Shown here: piece by piece, positions 13,703 through 26,760 of the stretch
Layout: every line of letters starts with the position of its first letter
Position numbering within the stretch: the stretch's first letter is position 1
Source of the DNA: Oscheius dolichura
Lineage: Eukaryota > Nematoda > Chromadorea > Rhabditida > Rhabditidae
Direction of reading: 5' to 3'
Length of the DNA stretch: 64,000 nucleotides
Assembly: GCA_932521035.1 (NCBI GenBank)
Contig: OW051493.1
Span: 10,500,001-10,564,000 of the forward strand
Notes under the pieces: model-generated
Told to the model about the DNA's origin: nothing
The model's database searches: none
Seen by the model: the letters and a program-made list of their open reading frames with translations, nothing else
Position numbers and translations under genes: made by a program

Positions 13703-16700
13703 TTTTTTTAGGGCTAACGGATTCTACCATCAATTTTTTAGGGCTAACGGATTCTACCATCAATTTTTTAGGGCTAGCGGATTCTACCATCACTTTTTTA
13801 GGGCTAACGGATTCTACCATCAATTTTTTAGGGCTAACGGATTCTACCATCAATTTTTTAGGGCTAACGGATTCTACCATCAATTTTTTAGGGCTAACGG
13901 ATTCTACCATCAATTTTTTAGGGCTAACGGATTCTACCATCAATTTTTTAGGGCTAACGGATTCTACCATCACTTTTTTAGGGCTAACGGATTCTACCAT
14001 CAATTTTTTAGGGCTAACGGATTCTACCATCAATTTTTTAGGGCTAACGGATTCTACCATCAATTTTTTAGGGCTAACGGATTCCTCCTTCCATTTTTTA
14101 GGGCTAACGGATTCTACCATTAATTTTTTAGGGCTAACGGATTCTACCATCAATTTGTTAGGGCTAACGGATTCTACCATCAATTGTTTAGGGCTAACGG
14201 GTTCCTCCTTCCATTTTTTAGGGCTAACGGATTCCTCCTTCCATTTTTTAGGGCTAACGGATTCTACCATCACTTTTTTAGGGCTAACGGATTCTACCAT
14301 CAATTTTTTAGGGCTAACGGATTCTACCATCAATTTTTTAGGGCTAACGGATTCCTCCTTCCATTTTTTAGGGCTAACGGATTCTACCATCAATTTTTTA
14401 GGGCTAGCGGATTCCTTCTTCCATTTTTTAGGGCTAGCGGATTCTACCATCACTTTTTTTAGGGCTAACGGATTCTACCATCACTTTTTTAGGGCTAACG
14501 GATTCCTCCTTCCATTTTTTAGGGCTAACGGATTCCTCCTTCCATTTTTTAGGGCTGACGGATTCTACCATCAATTTTTTAGGGCTAGCGGATTCCTTCT
14601 TCCATTTTTTAGGGCTAGCGGATTCTACCATCACTTTTTTTAGGGCTAACGGATTCTACCATCAATTTTTTAGGGCTAACGGATTCTACCATCAATTTTT
14701 TAGGGCTAGCGGATTCTACCATCACTTTTTTAGGGCTAACGGATTCTACCATCAATTTTTTAGGGCTAACGGATTCTACCATCAATTTTTTAGGGCTAAC
14801 GGATTCTACCATCAATTTTTTAGGGCTAACGGATTCTACCATCAATTTTTTAGGGCTAACGGATTCTACCATCAATTTTTTAGGGCTAACGGATTCTACC
14901 ATCACTTTTTTAGGGCTAACGGATTCTACCATCAATTTTTTAGGGCTAACGGATTCTACCATCAATTTTTTAGGGCTAACGGATTCTACCATCAATTTTT
15001 TAGGGCTAACGGATTCCTCCTTCCATTTTTTAGGGCTAACGGATTCTACCATTAATTTTTTAGGGCTAACGGATTCTACCATCAATTTGTTAGGGCTAAC
15101 GGATTCTACCATCAATTGTTTAGGGCTAACGGGTTCCTCCTTCCATTTTTTAGGGCTAACGGATTCCTCCTTCCATTTTTTAGGGCTAACGGATTCTACC
15201 ATCACTTTTTTAGGGCTAACGGATTCTACCATCAATTTTTTAGGGCTAACGGATTCTACCATCAATTTTTTAGGGCTAACGGATTCCTCCTTCCATTTTT
15301 TAGGGCTAACGGATTCTACCATCAATTTTTTAGGGCTAGCGGATTCCTTCTTCCATTTTTTAGGGCTAGCGGATTCTACCATCACTTTTTTTAGGGCTAA
15401 CGGATTCTACCATCACTTTTTTAGGGCTAACGGATTCCTCCTTCCATTTTTTAGGGCTAACGGATTCCTCCTTCCATTTTTTAGGGCTAACGGATTCTAC
15501 CATCAATTTTTTAGGGCTAGCGGATTCCTTCTTCCATTTTTTAGGGCTAGCGGATTCTACCATCACTTTTTTAGGGCTAACGGATTCTACCATCAATTTT
15601 TTAGGGCTAACGGATTCTACCATCAATTTTTTAGGGCTAACGGATTCTACCATCAATTTTTTAGGGCTAACGGATTCCTCCTTCCATTTTTTAGGGCTAA
15701 CGGATTCTACCATCACTTTTTTAGGGCTAACGGATTCTACCATCAATTTTTTAGGGCTAACGGATTCTACCATCAATTTTTTAGGGCTAACGGATTCTAC
15801 CATCAATTTTTTAGGGCTAACGGATTCCTCCTTCCATTTTTTAGGGCTAACGGATTCTACCATTAATTTTTTAGGGCTAACGGATTCTACCATCAATTTG
15901 TTAGGGCTAACGGATTCTACCATCAATTGTTTAGGGCTAACGGGTTCCTCCTTCCATTTTTTAGGGCTAACGGATTCCTCCTTCCATTTTTTAGGGCTAA
16001 CGGATTCCTCCTTCCATTTTTTAGGGCTAACGGATTCTACCATCACTTTTTTAGGGCTAACGGATTCTACCATCAATTTTTTAGGGCTAACGGATTCTAC
16101 CATCAATTTTTTAGGGCTAACGGCATCCTCCTTCCATTTTTTAGGGCTAACGGATTCCTCCTTCCATTTTTTAGGGCTAGCGGATTCTACCATCACTTTT
16201 TTTAGGGCTAACGGATTCTACCATCAATTTTTTAGGGCTAACGGATTCTACCATCAATTTTTTAGGGCTAACGGATTCTACCATCAATTTTTTAGGGCTA
16301 ACGGATTCTACCATCAATTTTTTAGGGCTAGCGGATTCTACCATCACTTTTTTTAGGGCTAACGGATTCTACCATCAATTTTTTAGGGCTAACGGATTCT
16401 ACCATCAATTTTTTAGGGCTAGCGGATTCCTTCTTCCATTTTTTAGGGCTAGCGGATTCTACCATCACTTTTTTTAGGGCTAACGGATTCTACCATCAAT
16501 TTTTTGGGGCTAACGGATTCTACCATCAATTTTTTAGGGCTAGCGGATTCTACCATCACTTTTTTAGGGCTAACGGATTCTACCATCAATTTTTTAGGGC
16601 TAACGGATTCTACCATCAATTTTTTAGGGCTAACGGATTCTACCATCAATTTTTTAGGGCTAACGGATTCTACCATCAATTTTTTAGGGCTAACGGATTC

Positions 16701-18753
16701 TACCATCAATTTTTTAGGGCTAGCGGATTCCTTCTTCCATTTTTTAGGGCTAGCGGATTCTACCATCACTTTTTTTAGGGCTAACGGATTCTACCATCAC
16801 TTTTTTAGGGCTAACGGATTCCTCCTTCCATTTTTTAGGGCTAACGGATTCCTCCTTCCATTTTTTAGGGCTAACGGATTCTACCATCAATTTTTTAGGG
16901 CTAGCGGATTCCTTCTTCCATTTTTTAGGGCTAGCGGATTCTACCATCACTTTTTTAGGGCTAACGGATTCTACCATCAATTTTTTAGGGCTAACGGATT
17001 CTACCATCAATTTTTTAGGGCTAACGGATTCTACCATCAATTTTTTAGGGCTAACGGATTCTACCATCAATTTTTTAGGGCTAACGGATTCTACCATCAA
17101 TTTTTTAGGGCTAACGGATTCTACCATCAATTTTTTAGGGCTAACGGATTCCTCCTTCCATTTTTTAGGGCTAACGGATTCTACCATCACTTTTTTAGGG
17201 CTAACGGATTCTACCATCAATTTTTTAGGGCTAACGGATTCTACCATCAATTTTTTAGGGCTAACGGATTCTACCATCAATTTTTTAGGGCTAACGGATT
17301 CCTCCTTCCATTTTTTAGGGCTAACGGATTCTACCATTAATTTTTTAGGGCTAACGGATTCTACCATCAATTTGTTAGGGCTAACGGATTCTACCATCAA
17401 TTGTTTAGGGCTAACGGGTTCCTCCTTCCATTTTTTAGGGCTAACGGATTCCTCCTTCCATTTTTTAGGGCTAACGGATTCCTCCTTCCATTTTTTAGGG
17501 CTAACGGATTCTACCATCACTTTTTTAGGGCTAACGGATTCTACCATCAATTTTTTAGGGCTAACGGATTCTACCATCAATTTTTTAGGGCTAACGGATT
17601 CCTCCTTCCATTTTTTAGGGCTAACGGATTCCTCCTTCCATTTTTTAGGGCTAGCGGATTCTACCATCACTTTTTTTAGGGCTAACGGATTCTACCATCA
17701 ATTTTTTAGGGCTAACGGATTCTACCATCAATTTTTTAGGGCTAACGGATTCTACCATCAATTTTTTAGGGCTAACGGATTCTACCATCAATTTTTTAGG
17801 GCTAGCGGATTCTACCATCACTTTTTTTAGGGCTAACGGATTCTACCATCAATTTTTTAGGGCTAACGGATTCTACCATCAATTTTTTAGGGCTAGCGGA
17901 TTCCTTCTTCCATTTTTTAGGGCTAGCGGATTCTACCATCACTTTTTTTAGGGCTAACGGATTCTACCATCAATTTTTTGGGGCTAACGGATTCTACCAT
18001 CAATTTTTTAGGGCTAGCGGATTCTACCATCACTTTTTTAGGGCTAACGGATTCTACCATCAATTTTTTAGGGCTAACGGATTCTACCATCAATTTTTTA
18101 GGGCTAACGGATTCTACCATCAATTTTTTAGGGCTAACGGATTCTACCATCAATTTTTTAGGGCTAACGGATTCTACCATCAATTTTTTAGGGCTAACGG
18201 ATTCTACCATCAATTTTTTAGGGCTAACGGATTCCTCCTTCCATTTTTTAGGGCTAACGGATTCTACCATCACTTTTTTAGGGCTAACGGATTCTACCAT
18301 CAATTTTTTAGGGCTAACGGATTCTACCATCAATTTTTTAGGGCTAACGGATTCTACCATCAATTTTTTAGGGCTAACGGATTCCTCCTTCCATTTTTTA
18401 GGGCTAACGGATTCTACCATTAATTTTTTAGGGCTAACGGATTCTACCATCAATTTGTTAGGGCTAACGGATTCTACCATCAATTGTTTAGGGCTAACGG
18501 GTTCCTCCTTCCATTTTTTAGGGCTAACGGATTCCTCCTTCCATTTTTTAGGGCTAACGGATTCTACCATCACTTTTTTAGGGCTAACGGATTCTACCAT
18601 CAATTTTTTAGGGCTAACGGATTCTACCATCAATTTTTTAGGGCTAACGGATTCCTCCTTCCATTTTTTAGGGCTAACGGATTCTACCATCAATTTTTTA
18701 GGGCTAGCGGATTCCTTCTTCCATTTTTTAGGGCTAGCGGATTCTACCATCAC
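13703..18753. repeat. 5.0-kb HOR, copy beta (5,051 bp)
   Basis: Segment lengths are 751, 181, 751, 811, 151, 121, 301, 901, 151, 121 and 811 bp. Compared with alpha, the fourth segment is 3 units shorter and the last is 4 units longer. It keeps the alpha markers GCTGACGG (near 14,555), GGCATCC (near 16,122) and TTTTTTGGGG (near 16,505 and 17,980). Alpha and beta are therefore sister copies that diverged mainly by gain or loss of whole units. Confidence 0.92.
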
Positions 18754-20555
18754 TTTTTTTAGGGCTAACGGATTCTACCATCACTTTTTTAGGGCTAACG
18801 GATTCCTCCTTCCATTTTTTAGGGCTAACGGATTCCTCCTTCCATTTTTTAGGGCTAACGGATTCTACCATCAATTTTTTAGGGCTAGCGGATTCCTTCT
18901 TCCATTTTTTAGGGCTAGCGGATTCTACCATCACTTTTTTAGGGCTAACGGATTCTACCATCAATTTTTTAGGGCTAACGGATTCTACCATCAATTTTTT
19001 AGGGCTAACGGATTCTACCATCAATTTTTTAGGGCTAACGGATTCTACCATCAATTTTTTAGGGCTAACGGATTCTACCATCAATTTTTTAGGGCTAACG
19101 GATTCTACCATCAATTTTTTAGGGCTAACGGATTCCTCCTTCCATTTTTTAGGGCTAACGGATTCTACCATCACTTTTTTAGGGCTAACGGATTCTACCA
19201 TCAATTTTTTAGGGCTAACGGATTCTACCATCAATTTTTTAGGGCTAACGGATTCTACCATCAATTTTTTAGGGCTAACGGATTCCTCCTTCCATTTTTT
19301 AGGGCTAACGGATTCTACCATCAATTTTTTAGGGCTAACGGATTCTACCATCAATTTTTTAGGGCTAACGGATTCTACCATCAATTTTTTAGGGCTAACG
19401 GATTCCTCCTTCCATTTTTTAGGGCTAACGGATTCTACCATTAATTTTTTAGGGCTAACGGATTCTACCATCAATTTGTTAGGGCTAACGGATTCTACCA
19501 TCAATTGTTTAGGGCTAACGGGTTCCTCCTTCCATTTTTTAGGGCTAACGGATTCCTCCTTCCATTTTTTAGGGCTAACGGATTCTACCATCACTTTTTT
19601 AGGGCTAACGGATTCTACCATCAATTTTTTAGGGCTAACGGATTCTACCATCAATTTGTTAGGGCTAACGGATTCTACCATCAATTGTTTAGGGCTAACG
19701 GGTTCCTCCTTCCATTTTTTAGGGCTAACGGATTCCTCCTTCCATTTTTTAGGGCTAACGGATTCTACCATCACTTTTTTAGGGCTAACGGATTCTACCA
19801 TCAATTTTTTAGGGCTAACGGATTCTACCATCAATTTTTTAGGGCTAACGGATTCCTCCTTCCATTTTTTAGGGCTAACGGATTCTACCATCAATTTTTT
19901 AGGGCTAACGGATTCTACCATCAATTTTTTAGGGCTAACGGATTCTACCATCAATTTTTTAGGGCTAACGGATTCCTCCTTCCATTTTTTAGGGCTAACG
20001 GATTCTACCATCAATTTTTTAGGGCTAACGGATTCCTCCTTCCATTTTTTAGGGCTAACGGATTCTACCATCAATTTTTTAGGGCTAGCGGATTCCTTCT
20101 TCCATTTTTTAGGGCTAGCGGATTCTACCATCACTTTTTTTAGGGCTAACGGATTCTACCATCAATGTTTTAGGGCTAACGGATTCTACCATCAATTGTT
20201 TAGGGCTAACGGATTCTACCATCAATTTTTTAGGGCTAACGGATTCTACCATCAATTTTTTAGGGCTAGCGGATTCTACCATCACTTTTTTAGGGCTAAC
20301 GGATTCCTTCTTCCATTTTTTAGGGCTAACGGATTCCTCCTTCCATTTTTTAGGGCTAACGGATTCTACCATCAATTTTTTAGGGCTAGCGGATTCTACC
20401 ATCACTTTTTTAGGGCTAACGGATTCCTCCTTCCATTTTTTAGGGCTAACGGATTCCTCCTTCCATTTTTTAGGGCTAACGGATTCTACCATCAATTTTT
20501 TAGGGCTAGCGGATTCCTTCTTCCATTTTTTAGGGCTAGCGGATTCTACCATCAC
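18754..20555. repeat. Segments of 1,381 and 421 bp between HOR copies
   Basis: 18754-20134 begins like the 901-bp HOR segment and then runs into the stretch shared with 1,650-2,320 (offset 17,822), so it looks like a recombinant of an HOR segment and the older triplicated stretch. 20135-20555 resembles the 331-bp segment with three additional units (B, A and D types) and includes a CTTCTTCC end on a GCTAACGG core near 20,301. Confidence 0.78.
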
Positions 20556-23500
20556 TTTTTTTAGGGCTAACGGATTCTACCATCAATTTTTTAGGGCTAA
20601 CGGATTCTACCATCAATTTTTTAGGGCTAGCGGATTCTACCATCACTTTTTTAGGGCTAACGGATTCTACCATCAATTTTTTAGGGCTAACGGATTCTAC
20701 CATCAATTTTTTAGGGCTAACGGATTCTACCATCAATTTTTTAGGGCTAACGGATTCTACCATCAATTTTTTAGGGCTAACGGATTCTACCATCAATTTT
20801 TTAGGGCTAACGGATTCTACCATCACTTTTTTAGGGCTAACGGATTCTACCATCAATTTTTTAGGGCTAACGGATTCTACCATCAATTTTTTAGGGCTAA
20901 CGGATTCTACCATCAATTTTTTAGGGCTAACGGATTCCTCCTTCCATTTTTTAGGGCTAACGGATTCTACCATTAATTTTTTAGGGCTAACGGATTCTAC
21001 CATCAATTTGTTAGGGCTAACGGATTCTACCATCAATTGTTTAGGGCTAACGGGTTCCTCCTTCCATTTTTTAGGGCTAACGGATTCCTCCTTCCATTTT
21101 TTAGGGCTAACGGATTCTACCATCACTTTTTTAGGGCTAACGGATTCTACCATCAATTTTTTAGGGCTAACGGATTCTACCATCAATTTTTTAGGGCTAA
21201 CGGATTCCTCCTTCCATTTTTTAGGGCTAACGGATTCTACCATCAATTTTTTAGGGCTAGCGGATTCCTTCTTCCATTTTTTAGGGCTAGCGGATTCTAC
21301 CATCACTTTTTTTAGGGCTAACGGATTCTACCATCACTTTTTTAGGGCTAACGGATTCCTCCTTCCATTTTTTAGGGCTAACGGATTCCTCCTTCCATTT
21401 TTTAGGGCTAACGGATTCTACCATCAATTTTTTAGGGCTAGCGGATTCCTTCTTCCATTTTTTAGGGCTAGCGGATTCTACCATCACTTTTTTTAGGGCT
21501 AACGGATTCTACCATCAATTTTTTAGGGCTAACGGATTCTACCATCAATTTTTTAGGGCTAGCGGATTCTACCATCACTTTTTTAGGGCTAACGGATTCT
21601 ACCATCAATTTTTTAGGGCTAACGGATTCTACCATCAATTTTTTAGGGCTAACGGATTCTACCATCAATTTTTTAGGGCTAACGGATTCTACCATCAATT
21701 TTTTAGGGCTAACGGATTCTACCATCAATTTTTTAGGGCTAACGGATTCTACCATCACTTTTTTAGGGCTAACGGATTCTACCATCAATTTTTTAGGGCT
21801 AACGGATTCTACCATCAATTTTTTAGGGCTAACGGATTCTACCATCAATTTTTTAGGGCTAACGGATTCCTCCTTCCATTTTTTAGGGCTAACGGATTCT
21901 ACCATTAATTTTTTAGGGCTAACGGATTCTACCATCAATTTGTTAGGGCTAACGGATTCTACCATCAATTGTTTAGGGCTAACGGGTTCCTCCTTCCATT
22001 TTTTAGGGCTAACGGATTCCTCCTTCCATTTTTTAGGGCTAACGGATTCTACCATCACTTTTTTAGGGCTAACGGATTCTACCATCAATTTTTTAGGGCT
22101 AACGGATTCTACCATCAATTTTTTAGGGCTAACGGATTTCTCCTTCCATTTTTTAGGGCTAACGGATTCTACCATCAATTTTTTAGGGCTAGCGGATTCC
22201 TTCTTCCATTTTTTAGGGCTAGCGGATTCTACCATCACTTTTTTTAGGGCTAACGGATTCTACCATCACTTTTTTAGGGCTAACGGATTCCTCCTTCCAT
22301 TTTTTAGGGCTAACGGATTCCTCCTTCCATTTTTTAGGGCTAACGGATTCTACCATCAATTTTTTAGGGCTAGCGGATTCCTTCTTCCATTTTTTAGGGC
22401 TAGCGGATTCTACCATCACTTTTTTAGGGCTAACGGATTCTACCATCAATTTTTTAGGGCTAACGGATTCTACCATCAATTTTTTAGGGCTAACGGATTC
22501 TACCATCAATTTTTTAGGGCTAACGGATTCTACCATCAATTTTTTAGGGCTAACGGATTCTACCATCAATTTTTTAGGGCTAACGGATTCTACCATCAAT
22601 TTTTTAGGGCTAACGGATTCCTCCTTCCATTTTTTAGGGCTAACGGATTCTACCATCACTTTTTTAGGGCTAACGGATTCTACCATCAATTTTTTAGGGC
22701 TAACGGATTCTACCATCAATTTTTTAGGGCTAACGGATTCTACCATCAATTTTTTAGGGCTAACGGATTCCTCCTTCCATTTTTTAGGGCTAACGGATTC
22801 TACCATTAATTTTTTAGGGCTAACGGATTCTACCATCAATTTGTTAGGGCTAACGGATTCTACCATCAATTGTTTAGGGCTAACGGGTTCCTCCTTCCAT
22901 TTTTTAGGGCTAACGGATTCCTCCTTCCATTTTTTAGGGCTAACGGATTCCTCCTTCCATTTTTTAGGGCTAACGGATTCTACCATCACTTTTTTAGGGC
23001 TAACGGATTCTACCATCAATTTTTTAGGGCTAACGGATTCTACCATCAATTTTTTAGGGCTAACGGATTCCTCCTTCCATTTTTTAGGGCTAACGGATTC
23101 CTCCTTCCATTTTTTAGGGCTAGCGGATTCTACCATCACTTTTTTTAGGGCTAACGGATTCTACCATCAATTTTTTAGGGCTAACGGATTCTACCATCAA
23201 TTTTTTAGGGCTAACGGATTCTACCATCAATTTTTTAGGGCTAACGGATTCTACCATCAATTTTTTAGGGCTAGCGGATTCTACCATCACTTTTTTTAGG
23301 GCTAACGGATTCTACCATCAATTTTTTAGGGCTAACGGATTCTACCATCAATTTTTTAGGGCTAGCGGATTCCTTCTTCCATTTTTTAGGGCTAGCGGAT
23401 TCTACCATCACTTTTTTTAGGGCTAACGGATTCTACCATCAATTTTTTGGGGCTAACGGATTCTACCATCAATTTTTTAGGGCTAGCGGATTCTACCATC

Positions 23501-25281
23501 ACTTTTTTAGGGCTAACGGATTCTACCATCAATTTTTTAGGGCTAACGGATTCTACCATCAATTTTTTAGGGCTAACGGATTCTACCATCAATTTTTTAG
23601 GGCTAACGGATTCTACCATCAATTTTTTAGGGCTAACGGATTCTACCATCAATTTTTTAGGGCTAACGGATTCTACCATCAATTTTTTAGGGCTAACGGA
23701 TTCCTCCTTCCATTTTTTAGGGCTAACGGATTCTACCATCACTTTTTTAGGGCTAACGGATTCTACCATCAATTTTTTAGGGCTAACGGATTCTACCATC
23801 AATTTTTTAGGGCTAACGGATTCTACCATCAATTTTTTAGGGCTAACGGATTCCTCCTTCCATTTTTTAGGGCTAACGGATTCTACCATTAATTTTTTAG
23901 GGCTAACGGATTCTACCATCAATTTGTTAGGGCTAACGGATTCTACCATCAATTGTTTAGGGCTAACGGGTTCCTCCTTCCATTTTTTAGGGCTAACGGA
24001 TTCCTCCTTCCATTTTTTAGGGCTAACGGATTCTACCATCACTTTTTTAGGGCTAACGGATTCTACCATCAATTTTTTAGGGCTAACGGATTCTACCATC
24101 AATTTTTTAGGGCTAACGGATTCCTCCTTCCATTTTTTAGGGCTAACGGATTCTACCATCAATTTTTTAGGGCTAGCGGATTCCTTCTTCCATTTTTTAG
24201 GGCTAGCGGATTCTACCATCACTTTTTTTAGGGCTAACGGATTCTACCATCACTTTTTTAGGGCTAACGGATTCCTCCTTCCATTTTTTAGGGCTAACGG
24301 ATTCCTCCTTCCATTTTTTAGGGCTAACGGATTCTACCATCAATTTTTTAGGGCTAGCGGATTCCTTCTTCCATTTTTTAGGGCTAGCGGATTCTACCAT
24401 CACTTTTTTAGGGCTAACGGATTCTACCATCAATTTTTTAGGGCTAACGGATTCTACCATCAATTTTTTAGGGCTAACGGATTCTACCATCAATTTTTTA
24501 GGGCTAACGGATTCTACCATCAATTTTTTAGGGCTAACGGATTCTACCATCAATTTTTTAGGGCTAACGGATTCTACCATCAATTTTTTAGGGCTAACGG
24601 ATTCCTCCTTCCATTTTTTAGGGCTAACGGATTCTACCATCACTTTTTTAGGGCTAACGGATTCTACCATCAATTTTTTAGGGCTAACGGATTCTACCAT
24701 CAATTTTTTAGGGCTAACGGATTCTACCATCAATTTTTTAGGGCTAACGGATTCCTCCTTCCATTTTTTAGGGCTAACGGATTCTACCATTAATTTTTTA
24801 GGGCTAACGGATTCTACCATCAATTTGTTAGGGCTAACGGATTCTACCATCAATTGTTTAGGGCTAACGGGTTCCTCCTTCCATTTTTTAGGGCTAACGG
24901 ATTCCTCCTTCCATTTTTTAGGGCTAACGGATTCCTCCTTCCATTTTTTAGGGCTAACGGATTCTACCATCACTTTTTTAGGGCTAACGGATTCTACCAT
25001 CAATTTTTTAGGGCTAACGGATTCTACCATCAATTTTTTAGGGCTAACGGATTCCTCCTTCCATTTTTTAGGGCTAACGGATTCCTCCTTCCATTTTTTA
25101 GGGCTAGCGGATTCTACCATCACTTTTTTTAGGGCTAACGGATTCTACCATCAATTTTTTAGGGCTAACGGATTCTACCATCAATTTTTTAGGGCTAACG
25201 GATTCTACCATCAATTTTTTAGGGCTAACGGATTCTACCATCAATTTTTTAGGGCTAGCGGATTCTACCATCACTTTTTTT
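20556..25281. repeat. 5.0-kb HOR, copy gamma (incomplete, rearranged)
   Basis: Segment lengths are 751, 181, 751, 901, 151, 121, 811, 901 and 151 bp, ending at the last T7 tract of the window (25275-25281). The middle 301-901-151-121 part of alpha and beta is missing before the 811-bp segment. Gamma lacks the GCTGACGG marker in its 181-bp segment and the GGCATCC marker in its 901-bp segment, but has TTTTTTGGGG near 23,449. It therefore split off before alpha and beta separated, or was homogenised differently. A private C-to-T change lies at 22,139. Confidence 0.88.
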
Positions 25282-26760
25282 AGGGCTAACGGATTCTACC
25301 ATCAATTTTTTAGGGCTAACGGATTCTACCATCAATTTTTTAGGGCTAACGGATTCTACCATCAATTTTTTAGGGCTAACGGATTCTACCATCAATTTTT
25401 TAGGGCTAACGGATTCTACCATCAATTTTTTAGGGCTAACGGATTCTACCATCAATTTTTTAGGGCTAACGGATTCTACCATCAATTTTTTAGGGCTAAC
25501 GGATTCTACCATCAATTTTTTAGGGCTAACGGATTCCTCCTTCCATTTTTTAGGGCTAACGGATTCTACCATTAATTTTTTAGGGCTAACGGATTCTACC
25601 ATCAATTTGTTAGGGCTAACGGATTCTACCATCAATTGTTTAGGGCTAACGGGTTCCTCCTTCCATTTTTTAGGGCTAACGGATTCTACCATCAATTTTT
25701 TAGGGCTAACGGATTCCTCCTTCCATTTTTTAGGGCTAACGGATTCTACCATTAATTTTTTAGGGCTAACGGGTTCTACCATCAATTTTTTAGGGCTAAC
25801 GGATTCTACCATCAATTTTTTAGGGCTAACGGATTCTACCATCAATTTTTTAGGGCTAACGGATTCCTCCTTCCATTTTTTAGGGCTAACGGATTCCTTC
25901 TTCCATTTTTTAGGGCTAACGGGTTCCTCCTTCCATTTTTTAGGGCTAACGGATTCCTCCTTCCATTTTTTAGAGCTAACGGATTCTACCATCAATTTTT
26001 TAGGGCTAACGGATTCCTCCTTCCATTTTTTAGGGCTAACGGATTCTACCATTAATTTTTTAGGGCTAACGGGTTCTACCATCAATTTTTTAGGGCTAAC
26101 GGATTCTACCATCAATTTTTTAGGGCTAACGGATTCTACCATCAATTTTTTAGGGCTAACGGATTCTACCATCAATTTTTTAGGGCTAACGGATTCTACC
26201 ATCAATTTTTTAGGGCAAACGGATTCTACCATCAATTTTTTAGGGCTAACGGATTCTACCATCAATTTTTTAGGGCTAACGGATTCTACCATTAATTTTT
26301 TAGGGCTAGCGGATTCCTTCTTCCATTTTTGAGGGCTAGCGGATTCTTCCACCACTTTTTTAGGGCTAACGGATTCTACCATCAATTTTTTAGGGCTAAC
26401 GGATTCTACCATCAATTTTTTAGGGCTAACGGATTCTACCATTAATTTTTTAGGGCTAACGGATTCTACCATCAATTTGTTAGGGCTAACGGATTCTACC
26501 ATCAATTGTTTAGGGCTAACGGATTCTACCATCAATTTGTTAGGGCTAACGGATTCTACCATCAATTGTTTAGGGCTAACGGGTTCCTCCTTCCATTTTT
26601 TAGGGCTAACGGATTCTACCATCAATTTTTTAGGGCTAACGGATTCTACCATCAATTTTTTAGGGCTAACGGATTCTACCATCAATTTTTTAGGGCTAAC
26701 GGATTCTACCATCAATTTTTTAGGGCTAACGGATTCCTCCTTCCATTTTTTAGGGCTAAC

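Larger units (their letters stand above)
1..25281. repeat. Domain I: array segmented by T7 tracts
   Basis: Units here are almost all classes A, B, C and D. The domain is defined by 44 T7 tracts where other units have T6. T7 start positions include 212, 2313, 2644, 3395, 3786, 4537, 5888, 7629, 7960, 8351, 8682, 9433, 9614, 10365, 11266, 11417, 11538, 11839 and 12740, and the last is 25275. Each T7 follows a D-type unit ending CATCAC, and the spacings are always 30n+1. GGGTTCTACC, TTTTGTAGGG and CCTTCTA units, common further right, were not seen here. There are no genes in this stretch. Confidence 0.93.

Noticed and set aside
212-25281. T7 tracts as random homopolymer sequencing errors
   Set aside because: They occur only after one unit type and at spacings that repeat between HOR copies; random errors would not.
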